DNA of 21,844 nt from JASFRS01 sp050114795 (GTDB lineage Bacteria; Pseudomonadota; Alphaproteobacteria; Sphingomonadales; CAKZYD01): contig JASFRS010000018.1 of the NCBI GenBank assembly GCA_050114795.1, positions 1 to 21,844 of the forward strand. The letters run 5' to 3'. This document shows positions 15,444 to 21,844 of this stretch, one piece after another. The position numbers and the translations under genes are program-made. Within the stretch, counting starts at the first letter, position 1. Every line of letters begins with the position of its first letter. The notes beneath the pieces are model-generated. The model did no database searches, was not told the origin of the DNA, and saw only the letters and a program-made list of their open reading frames with translations.

Positions 15444-15478
15444 TTATGGTGTTAAAAATATATTCATTACAACCATAA
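15444..15478 (-). terminator. Weak hairpin after nhaB
   Basis: TTATGGT (15444-15450) and ACCATAA (15472-15478) form a 7-bp stem with a 21-nt AT-rich loop immediately past the nhaB stop. It could serve as a weak terminator or a 3' stabilising stem. The remaining 15315-15443 presumably holds the cold-shock gene promoter, but I see no convincing -10/-35 pair. Confidence 0.3.
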
Positions 15479-15479
15479 A

Positions 15480-17078
15480 TTAGTGTCCGTTATCGTGCTC
15501 AGTTTCAGCACCTACCCCATCTGTAACTCTATGATGGTTAATCAAATGTGCATCATAAAGCATATCAGTGGCCGGAGTGAGGAAGTAATAAACCGCAATC
15601 AAGGCAGTGGCTGACATGGCGATTGTATAAGGCAACGCCATGACCACCATCCGCATATAAGAAAGGCGGATCAAGGGCGCGATTGCAGATGTTAGCAAGA
15701 ACAGGAATGCGGCTTGACCATTTGGTGTCGCAACGGAAGGGATATTCGTTCCCGTGTTAATCGCAACCGCCATCAAATCAAATGCGTCGCGGCTAATTTG
15801 GCCACTCAGGAGTGCGGCTTTGGTTTCACCAATATAAACAGAGGCGACGAACACATTATCACTTATAGCGGACAATATACCATTAGCGGCAAAGAAGCCC
15901 GCGACCTGGTGACCAGGTTCCATGCCCAGAACCAGACTAATGATTGGATCGAACAAACCTTGATCTTTAATCATGCCAACGATGGCGAAAAATACGACGA
16001 GTAAAGCTGTAAATGGCAATGCCTCTTCAAATGCATGGCCGATCTGATGCTCGTCAATAACGCCAGTAAAAGATGTAGCCAAAACGATGACAGAAAGGCC
16101 AATCAAACCAACAGCCGCCAAATGAAAAGCCAGACCAATGATGAGCCAAAGACCCACGATGGCCTGTACGGTTAAAGCAGCACGATCTTTTGCAGTACGC
16201 TTGGAAGACTCATATTCATCATATTCAATCAAAATGGCGCGAACCTCTTCAGGAAGCTCCGCGCCATAGCCGAATAATTTGGTCTTTTCCAAAAACACAA
16301 CCGTAAGAAGGCCAACAGTAAAGACTGGCCCCGTCACAGGCAGCATACGTAGGAAAAATTCAATAAAATCCCAGCCCGCCTGGCTAGCGATAATGATATT
16401 CTGCGGCTCACCAACGAGGGTCATCACCCCACCCAAGGCCGTACCCACAGCAGCATGCATCATCAAAGAGCGTAAAAACGCACGAAATTGTTCCAGATAT
16501 TCACGACGGTGGCTTTCCAACTGCGCATCATCCAGATGATCATGATCATCTGTAAAGCGCTTACCAGAAGCCACTTTATGATAAATACCGTAAAAGCCCG
16601 TTGCGACCGCAATCACAACTGCTGTCACCGTCAATGCATCCAAGAATGCTGACAAAAACGCGCCCATGAAAGAGAAAATCAAGGACAGCAAAATCTTGGA
16701 ACGAACCCCTGTCATGATCTTGGTAAAAGTGAACAACAGCAAGGATTTCATGAAATAAATCCCGGCCACCATAAAGACCAGCAATAGGATGACTTCCAGA
16801 TTCTGTAGAATCTCATGTTCGACAGTGCCGGGAGAAGTCAGGCTCAACACAATGGCTTCAATTGCCAACAACCCACCGGGCTGTAATGGATAGCATTTCA
16901 GCGCCATGGCAAGGCAGAAGATAAACTCCAACACCATAACCCAGCCGGTAATATAAGGTCCGGCAACGGCCAACAGACCAATATTGCCGATCAACATGCC
17001 GATGATTGTCAGTTTGAACCAATTCGGAGCATTACCAAGAAAATTTGACCCATAAGCTCCAGAGAGAACGCGCTGCAT
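15480..17078 (-). CDS. nhaB: Na+/H+ antiporter NhaB
   Basis: The product is 532 residues. The sequence parallels E. coli NhaB (513 residues) nearly end to end: an N-terminus with NFLGNAPNWFKL, EFIFCLAMALKCYPLQPGGL, LLLVFMVAGIYFMKSLLL, SAFLDALTVTAVVIAVATGF with membrane-embedded Asp147, RSLMMHAAVGTALGGVMTLV, VGEPQNIIIA, and the C-terminal INTGTNIPSVATPNGQAAF. It exports Na+ in exchange for H+ across the inner membrane, supporting pH and salt homeostasis. About a dozen hydrophobic helices are visible. A cytoplasmic loop near 176-190 and the C-terminal tail are rich in His, Asp and Glu. AGGTAGGG precedes ATG 17078. Divergent from coxG. Confidence 0.97.
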   Translation of the reverse strand: MQRVLSGAYGSNFLGNAPNWFKLTIIGMLIGNIGLLAVAGPYITGWVMVLEFIFCLAMALKCYPLQPGGLLAIEAIVLSLTSPGTVEHEILQNLEVILLLVFMVAGIYFMKSLLLFTFTKIMTGVRSKILLSLIFSFMGAFLSAFLDALTVTAVVIAVATGFYGIYHKVASGKRFTDDHDHLDDAQLESHRREYLEQFRAFLRSLMMHAAVGTALGGVMTLVGEPQNIIIASQAGWDFIEFFLRMLPVTGPVFTVGLLTVVFLEKTKLFGYGAELPEEVRAILIEYDEYESSKRTAKDRAALTVQAIVGLWLIIGLAFHLAAVGLIGLSVIVLATSFTGVIDEHQIGHAFEEALPFTALLVVFFAIVGMIKDQGLFDPIISLVLGMEPGHQVAGFFAANGILSAISDNVFVASVYIGETKAALLSGQISRDAFDLMAVAINTGTNIPSVATPNGQAAFLFLLTSAIAPLIRLSYMRMVVMALPYTIAMSATALIAVYYFLTPATDMLYDAHLINHHRVTDGVGAETEHDNGH

Positions 17079-17191
17079 GCCGACCCTACCTTTTAATTTC
17101 CAACTGAGGTTTCTTCATTACTTTCGCCATCCTATATGACAGCGACGCAATGTTGTAGGGGCTGCATGGCCTGCAAATCAAGCGAAACTCG

Positions 17192-17219
17192 TTTACATTA
17201 TAAGAATGCTGCCTATCTT
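17192..17219 (+). promoter_or_regulatory. Candidate sigma70 promoter for the coxG-xdhC-mocA genes
   Basis: TTTACA (17192-17197), a 16-bp spacer, and TATCTT (17214-17219) resemble a sigma70 promoter (five and four matches of six). The coxG start is 48 bp past the -10. It overlaps the opposite-strand -10 of nhaB, and an imperfect palindrome TTGTAGG/CCTGCAA (17153-17176) lies just upstream. Judged by eye only. Confidence 0.35.
17197..17202 (-). promoter_or_regulatory. Candidate -10 box of nhaB
   Basis: Read on the minus strand this is a perfect TATAAT, 119 bp before the nhaB start. No good -35 is seen at normal spacing. It overlaps the candidate divergent coxG promoter, so the two could compete for polymerase. 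Confidence 0.35.
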
Positions 17220-17266
17220 TGACGCATCAGTGTAGAGATTTTGACCAAAAAAAAGGATGTCACCCC

Positions 17267-17845
17267 ATGAATCTTAAAGGGGAACAGCGTATTGCCGCCA
17301 GCCGTGAAACTGTATGGGAAGCGTTGAATAACGAAGATATTTTACGCGGTTGTATTCCGGGCTGTGAGAGTCTGGAAAAAGAAGGTGACGATGGATTCAC
17401 CGCAACAGTTCGTGCTGCCGTTGGCCCGGTAAAAGCGAAATTCAAAGGCCAGGTTACATTGGAGAATCTCGACCCACCAAATGGCTATACCTTGAAAGGT
17501 GAAGGTAAAGGTGGTGCCGCCGGATTCGCAAAAGGAAGTGCCGATGTACACCTCGCGGAAGATGGTGATGGCACTTTGCTGACCTATGAGGTTAAGGCCA
17601 ATGTCGGTGGGCAACTTGCACGCATTGGCGGGCGTTTGATTGACGCAACAGCAAAAAAGCTTTCAGACGAGTTTTTTACAAAATTCCGGGAAACAGTGGA
17701 AGGGCCCACCCAAGAAGCTGAGATCAAACCCACCGCTACACCCGAAAAGCCGACAAAGGCCGCTCGCAAAGGCCTATCCCCGATGATTTGGGGAGGCATT
17801 CTGGTAGCTCTCGTTCTTGGATTTCTTTGGTATATTTCAAACTGA
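17267..17845 (+). CDS. coxG: CoxG-family protein (CO dehydrogenase subunit G, SRPBCC fold)
   Basis: The product is 192 residues. The N-terminal 145 residues form the START/SRPBCC hydrophobic-pocket domain typical of CoxG: GEQRIAASRETVWEALNNED, LRGCIPGCESLEK, AAVGPVKAKFKGQVTLENLD, GFAKGSADVHL and VGGQLARIGGRLIDATAK. A Pro/Lys/Thr linker follows, then a C-terminal transmembrane anchor (about 171-190, MIWGGILVALVLGFLWYIS). In Oligotropha CoxG attaches molybdenum CO dehydrogenase to the membrane, and relatives accompany other xanthine-oxidase-family enzymes. ATG 17267 has AAGGA upstream. The xdhC gene begins one base after the stop, so this is an operon. The enzyme it serves is not in the window. 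Confidence 0.9.
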   Translation: MNLKGEQRIAASRETVWEALNNEDILRGCIPGCESLEKEGDDGFTATVRAAVGPVKAKFKGQVTLENLDPPNGYTLKGEGKGGAAGFAKGSADVHLAEDGDGTLLTYEVKANVGGQLARIGGRLIDATAKKLSDEFFTKFRETVEGPTQEAEIKPTATPEKPTKAARKGLSPMIWGGILVALVLGFLWYISN

Positions 17846-17846
17846 G

Positions 17847-18854
17847 ATGACGAAACACACCGCATATGACACGCAGGACCCACTTGAAACCGCATTGCAG
17901 TGGGCGGATGAAGGCCATGGGGTGGCGCTCGCCACGGTTATTGAAACCTGGGGGTCGGCCCCTCGCCCTGCGGGAAGCATGTTATGCATTCGTGATGACG
18001 GACTATTCGCGGGGTCTGTCTCCGGTGGTTGTGTCGAAGGCGATGTGATTGCAGCAGCAGAGGACTCGATAAAAGAGAAGCAAGTGCAAAAGCTGAGCTA
18101 TGGCGTTTCCAACACAATGGCCTGGGAAGTTGGCTTGGCCTGTGGCGGCAAGATTTCTGTGCTGGTGGAACCTTTGAATAAAGAGCTTGTCCAAAAAGCG
18201 CAAAGCTTGCGTTCGGATAAAATACCCTTTGCGATGCTTTTATCTGAACAAAAAGGCTTGGTAGATTGCTGCAAATCGAAAAATAACTTGCCTAACGAAG
18301 TTGGTGATATTTTTGATAAAGCGCTTCGAGACGATAAGCTTCAAAGCTTCGACCTTGAAGAGGACCGAGTAGCACTCATTCCCTTTAATCCACCACTGCG
18401 GCTCATCATAATTGGTGCCGTCCATATCAGCCAAGCCCTTGCGCCTTTAGCAGCTATTACGGGCTATGGCGTCACTATTATCGACCCGCGTCAGACATTC
18501 GCTCGTACAGAGAGGTTCCAGAATCAGACAATCATCGAAGACTGGCCCGACGATGCTCTCAAAGACCTTGGAATCGACAGCCGCACAGCAATTGTCACCC
18601 TCACCCACGATCCAAAGCTGGACGACCCAGCCTTGCATATCGCGTTAAAATCCAAATGCTTTTACATTGGTTGCCTGGGTTCAAAAAAGACCCATGCCGC
18701 ACGACTGGAACGGCTCACTAATAATGGATTTTCACCCACAGAGCTGAATCGCATTCACGGCCCGATTGGCCTCAAAATAGCCGCACGCAGCCCGCAGGAG
18801 ATTGCCGTCTCAATCCTTGCCGAAATAACTGCCGTTCTACGAGGTGCTGCATGA
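17847..18854 (+). CDS. xdhC: XdhC-family molybdenum cofactor insertion factor
   Basis: The product is 335 residues. The N-terminal XdhC domain contains VIETWGSAPRPAGSMLCI (36-45 core), SGGCVEGDVI and GLACGG, motifs shared by XdhC and CoxF/CoxI proteins. The C-terminal Rossmann-like domain starts at LRLIIIGAVHISQALAPLA and runs to YIGCLGSKKTHAARLERL and the ending IHGPIGLKIAARSPQEIAVSI. XdhC proteins hold the molybdenum cofactor, promote its sulfuration and hand it to xanthine-oxidase-type enzymes. Here the dinucleotide-binding loop reads GAVHISQ where GAGHVG is usual. The start is one base after the coxG stop, and its own stop overlaps the next start as ATGA (18851-18854), so coupling is tight. 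Confidence 0.92.
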   Translation: MTKHTAYDTQDPLETALQWADEGHGVALATVIETWGSAPRPAGSMLCIRDDGLFAGSVSGGCVEGDVIAAAEDSIKEKQVQKLSYGVSNTMAWEVGLACGGKISVLVEPLNKELVQKAQSLRSDKIPFAMLLSEQKGLVDCCKSKNNLPNEVGDIFDKALRDDKLQSFDLEEDRVALIPFNPPLRLIIIGAVHISQALAPLAAITGYGVTIIDPRQTFARTERFQNQTIIEDWPDDALKDLGIDSRTAIVTLTHDPKLDDPALHIALKSKCFYIGCLGSKKTHAARLERLTNNGFSPTELNRIHGPIGLKIAARSPQEIAVSILAEITAVLRGAA

Positions 18855-20443
18855 AGTTCGGCCCCGTTCCCATTGTGGAGGCTGAAGGTGCGCTGTTAGC
18901 GCATAGTATAACGCTACCAAACGGCCGCCTGCCCAAAGGCAAGGTTCTTGATAAGGAAGACATAGAAAAGCTCAAAGAAGTTGCTATGGCCAGCATTACA
19001 GTGGCCCGCTTGGAACGCGATGACGTCCACGAAGATGAAGCAGCCAAAACTCTAGGAGCGGCATTTCAATCACCCAACATCAAAATCAGTTCGGCACAAA
19101 AAGGCCGTGTGAACATCTACGCAAACAAAGATGGTTTGGTCACCCTGAATTCCAAAGAGCTTATCGCTTTCAATCTGGTAGATGAGGCCATCACATTAGC
19201 AACCCTCCCCCCTTTCACACCAGTCAAGGCGGGGCAGATGATCGGCACTATTAAAATCATTCCCTTTGCCGTGAACCGGAATTCTTTGTCTGCCGCTTTG
19301 TCACACGCAGGTGCAACTACATTGGGCCTTGAATCATTCAAGCCACAATCTGTCACTTTAATCATGACTCATGGGAGCGACTCCGAGACTGCCAACAAGC
19401 TTAAAAAGAAAACGATCGAAGTCATTCGCAAAAGACTAAATAACCGCGGCGCACAGCTTGAGCAGATCATTGAAACACCTCATAATAGCACTATCGTCGC
19501 GAACGCCCTTCAAAACAGCACCGAAAAAAACAAGATCATTTTGATGATTGGCATCAGCGCCATTATCGATAAGCGTGATGTTTTGCCCACAGCGCTTCAA
19601 GAGGCCGGTGGCCACGTTGAACATTTTGGCATGGCTGTGGACCCAGGTAATCTCACAATGCTTGGCACCCTCGGCGATTGCACTGTGATTGGATTACCAG
19701 GTTGCGCTCGCTCTCCTAAATTAAATGGATTTGACTGGGTTTTAGATCGCCTTTGCGCCGGGCTTGAAATGAGTAAAGAAGACTGGGCCTCTATGAGCAT
19801 TGGCGGCTTGCTGCAGGAGATCGAAAGCCGCCCACAGCCACGTGCGCGGCGATCTGCAAAACATCTCTCTGTTTCTGCTATTGTTCTAGCTGCCGGACTA
19901 TCGCGCCGCATGGGTGGTCAAAACAAATTGCTGAAAAATTATGAGGGGAAACCCTTAGTCGCTCATATTCTCTCAACTCTCAAAAGCAGCACAATCGAAA
20001 ATCTTGCAATCATCACCGGCCATGACCGCGAAACGATAGAGAAACTGGCCCTGGAATATGAAGTTCCCAGCATCCACTGCCGTAACTTCTCGAAAGGCAT
20101 GGCAGAAAGCCTAAAAGCAGGCGTCGAACATTTTTCTAATAGCGATGGCATCATGATTTGCCTTGGCGACATGCCGCATATCAGACTTAAACACATCAAT
20201 GCCTTATTGACTGCCTTTCGCGCCCATGAAGGGCAACGCATATGTATCGCAGCTTATCATGCAAAACGCGGCAATCCCGTTATTCTCCCCAAGGACATAT
20301 ATCCTTATATTGCCGAATTAGAGGGCGATCAGGGCGCACGCGTCCTTTTCTCCCGCTTTGCCGACAGGGTTGAGTTGGTGGAAATGGATGATTCAGCCGT
20401 TATCGAGGATTTCGATGATCCCAGCGCTTTTGAACAGCACTAG
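18851..20443 (+). CDS. Molybdopterin-binding / MocA-like nucleotidyltransferase fusion
   Basis: The product is 530 residues in two parts. Residues 1-330 are a MoeA/MogA-like molybdopterin-binding module: PVPIVEAEGALLAHSI at the start, RNSLSAALSHAGATTLG, then GISAIIDKRDVLPTALQEAG, HFGMAVDPGNL and GLPGCARSPKLNGFDWVL. Residues 340-530 are a MobA/MocA-type nucleotidyltransferase with IVLAAGLSRRMGGQNKLL (346-361), GDMPHI and RGNPVILPKDIY. MocA joins CMP to molybdopterin to give the cytosine dinucleotide cofactor used by xanthine-oxidase-family enzymes. Such fusions are known in alphaproteobacteria. It ends the coxG-xdhC operon, and its TAG stop shares a CTAG palindrome with the stop of the convergent dehydrogenase gene. 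Confidence 0.9.
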   Translation: MKFGPVPIVEAEGALLAHSITLPNGRLPKGKVLDKEDIEKLKEVAMASITVARLERDDVHEDEAAKTLGAAFQSPNIKISSAQKGRVNIYANKDGLVTLNSKELIAFNLVDEAITLATLPPFTPVKAGQMIGTIKIIPFAVNRNSLSAALSHAGATTLGLESFKPQSVTLIMTHGSDSETANKLKKKTIEVIRKRLNNRGAQLEQIIETPHNSTIVANALQNSTEKNKIILMIGISAIIDKRDVLPTALQEAGGHVEHFGMAVDPGNLTMLGTLGDCTVIGLPGCARSPKLNGFDWVLDRLCAGLEMSKEDWASMSIGGLLQEIESRPQPRARRSAKHLSVSAIVLAAGLSRRMGGQNKLLKNYEGKPLVAHILSTLKSSTIENLAIITGHDRETIEKLALEYEVPSIHCRNFSKGMAESLKAGVEHFSNSDGIMICLGDMPHIRLKHINALLTAFRAHEGQRICIAAYHAKRGNPVILPKDIYPYIAELEGDQGARVLFSRFADRVELVEMDDSAVIEDFDDPSAFEQH

Positions 20444-21453
20444 AATTCCAGGGCGATTTTTCCAAAATGCTGCCCAGAACCCATATACATCAAGGCCTCA
20501 ACTAAAGCGTCAAAGCCAAAGCGCTTATCATCAATGACAGGATGAAGATCATGAAGAGCTATAGCACGTGTCATCGCATCCATATCATCCCGGCTCCCAA
20601 CAGTGATGCCTTGGAGTCGTGCATGCTGCATTAAAATGCGGGTTAAAGGAATATCACAAGACGCCCCTGCCAGAACCCCAATAACGCCTATAAAACCGCC
20701 AAACTTTAAACAGCGTAGTGATTGATCCAATGTCCCTGCCCCACCAACTTCCACGACTACGTCAACACCGCGGCCATTGGTGATCTCTTTCACGACTTTC
20801 GACCAATTCGGATGTTTTTTATAATTGATGAGATGGTCAGCCCCTAAGGCCTGTGCTTTCACCAATTTCTCATCGCTGGACGATGTCACAATGGCCTCAG
20901 CACCCAAGGCTTTTGCAAATTGCAGAGCGAAAATAGAAACGCCTCCTGTCCCCTGGATCAAGACTGTTTGACCTGCGCTTAAACCGGCTTCGCTAACCAA
21001 AGTCGTCCATGCCGTCACTGCAGCACAGGGCAGTGCGGCACCCTCCGCAAGGCTGAGATGCCCGGGCTTTTTAACCAGACCCCGTGCTTTAAAGACGCGC
21101 TTCTCAGCCATTACACCGTCAATCGGACTGCCCAATGTTCCCGTCAGTCGCTCAAAACTAGGCGGTCCGCCCATCCATTTTTGATTGAACAAAGGAATGA
21201 CTTCATCACCAACATTAAAGCCGTGCACACCATCGCCAACAGCCTCAACCACGCCAGCGCCGTCTGAAACGGGGATAAGAGGAAGCTTCTGTTTTGGGTT
21301 ATAAGCACCTGAAATAATGAGCAAATCTCGATAATTCAAAGTCGCTGCTTTCATGGTCACTTTGACTTCACCTGGACCAACAATCGGTTCTTCAATCTCG
21401 ACCTGTTTTAAATTCTCAAATCCGAAACCGCCGTCTAACTGATATGCTTTCAT
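20440..21453 (-). CDS. Medium-chain NAD(P)-dependent alcohol dehydrogenase / quinone-reductase-like protein
   Basis: The 337-residue product is a medium-chain dehydrogenase/reductase. The N-terminal GroES-like domain (VKVTMKAATLNYRDLLIISG, PVSDGAGVVEAVGDGV, VGDEVIPLF) precedes a Rossmann domain with VLIQGTGGVSIFALQFAKALG. The catalytic-zinc motif GHE is replaced by SDGAG and the Cys cluster of the structural zinc is missing, so it is probably zinc-independent, like quinone oxidoreductases or enoyl reductases, despite the usual database name. GRGVDVVVEVGG is the family's later motif. Its start overlaps the recX stop as ATGA (21450-21453), so it is translated behind recX. The substrate is unknown. 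Confidence 0.9.
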   Translation of the reverse strand: MKAYQLDGGFGFENLKQVEIEEPIVGPGEVKVTMKAATLNYRDLLIISGAYNPKQKLPLIPVSDGAGVVEAVGDGVHGFNVGDEVIPLFNQKWMGGPPSFERLTGTLGSPIDGVMAEKRVFKARGLVKKPGHLSLAEGAALPCAAVTAWTTLVSEAGLSAGQTVLIQGTGGVSIFALQFAKALGAEAIVTSSSDEKLVKAQALGADHLINYKKHPNWSKVVKEITNGRGVDVVVEVGGAGTLDQSLRCLKFGGFIGVIGVLAGASCDIPLTRILMQHARLQGITVGSRDDMDAMTRAIALHDLHPVIDDKRFGFDALVEALMYMGSGQHFGKIALEF

Positions 21454-21844
21454 GCGCCTTCTGCTTCCTCCAGCCAGTTGAGCAATTGCTCTTCATCCCC
21501 TGCTTCTATCACATGTTTTGCGTCTTCCAGGCCATGGCCCAATCGCGCGAGAGCCCCCATCTCTCTTTGAAACTGTTTTTCCTTTTCACTTTCCCAACGC
21601 TCCAAAGATCGTCCCGATCGAAATGGTCCAAGGCGTTTCTTTCTTGCAGCGATAATAACAGCCTCCCGTCGGGCAAATAGGCTGTCATCCACAGTGCGGG
21701 TGACGATCTCCTCATCCACACCGCGAACGGCCAAGTCTTGCCTGATCGCGCGCTGTCCCATGCCGCGCCGATGTAACCCCCCCGACCGGATTTCAGCAAA
21801 ACGGCTATCATCAATTAATTTAAGGCGGCACAGATCATCAATAA
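21450..21844 (-). CDS. recX: RecX-family regulatory protein (5' end outside window)
   Basis: The frame is open to the right edge, giving 131 C-terminal residues. Recognisable RecX segments are LIDDSRFAEIRSGG, then HRRGMGQRAIRQDLAVRGVDEEIV, matching the family pattern of a short GLIDD-rFA turn, a G-x-x-I-x-x-L helix and GV, and a late helix REMGALARLGHGLEDAKHVI. The Met codon at 21761 is internal: the sequence upstream of it in the same frame is clearly RecX. RecX binds RecA filaments and restrains recombination. recA itself is not in the window. The stop overlaps the dehydrogenase start (ATGA). Confidence 0.85.
   Translation of the reverse strand, partial: IDDLCRLKLIDDSRFAEIRSGGLHRRGMGQRAIRQDLAVRGVDEEIVTRTVDDSLFARREAVIIAARKKRLGPFRSGRSLERWESEKEKQFQREMGALARLGHGLEDAKHVIEAGDEEQLLNWLEEAEGA

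Noticed and set aside
15315..15479. Riboswitch or cold-shock thermosensor upstream of the tandem cold-shock gene
   Set aside because: I could find only a weak 7-bp stem that fits better as the end of nhaB, and no known aptamer or cold-box sequence.
21450..21761. A complete 103-residue gene starting at ATG 21761
   Set aside because: The same frame continues to the window edge with typical RecX sequence, so this Met is internal.

Overview
The window reads as a gene-dense stretch of core chromosome from an alphaproteobacterium, probably aquatic or marine. The evidence is a DUF4170 protein, a tandem cold-shock-domain protein, a CoxG/XdhC/MocA-type molybdenum cofactor cassette, an AGCS symporter with the alphaproteobacterial-style leader, and a Na+/H+ antiporter. 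GC content is moderate by eye. I would not go below class level with confidence. I see no transposase, integrase, phage gene, CRISPR array or rRNA. The only RNA gene is tRNA-Pro(UGG).

Layout from left to right. (1) 1-3000: the tail of a membrane protein, then minus-strand genes for a signal-peptide-bearing methyltransferase, a GNAT acetyltransferase and a coniferyl-type aldehyde dehydrogenase with a strong terminator hairpin. (2) 3154-4650: a secreted alkaline phosphatase, divergent from the aldehyde dehydrogenase. (3) 4633-6932: a compact minus-strand operon of a small conserved protein, an Hpt protein, a single-domain receiver whose phosphoacceptor Asp is replaced by Gly, a second Hpt protein and a DUF4136 lipoprotein. 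(4) 7149-10022: a 957-residue membrane-anchored coiled-coil protein with the architecture of the polar factor TipN, divergent from the signalling operon. The shared intergenic region carries an extended -10 box and several palindromes. (5) 10173-12086: an AGCS symporter with a periplasmic domain of about 110 residues spliced in before the membrane core. (6) 12191-14242: cytochrome c, MlaC, gamma-carbonic anhydrase and DUF4170. (7) 14246-17078: a small unknown protein, tRNA-Pro, the tandem cold-shock protein and NhaB, all on the minus strand. (8) 17267-20443: coxG, xdhC and a moeA-like/mocA fusion, a maturation and insertion set for a molybdenum hydroxylase whose catalytic subunits are not here. 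(9) 20440-21844: an alcohol dehydrogenase-like reductase and the 3' part of recX.

Most of the window is ordinary. The candidate for something undescribed is region 3-4: two phosphotransfer proteins flanking a receiver that cannot be phosphorylated at the usual site, coupled to a lipoprotein and transcribed away from a polarity-type coiled-coil protein across a structured regulatory region. The second is the domain insertion in the symporter. Gene packing is tight. Three convergent gene pairs overlap at their 3' ends, one through a single CTAG that supplies both stop codons, and three ATGA overlaps suggest translational coupling.
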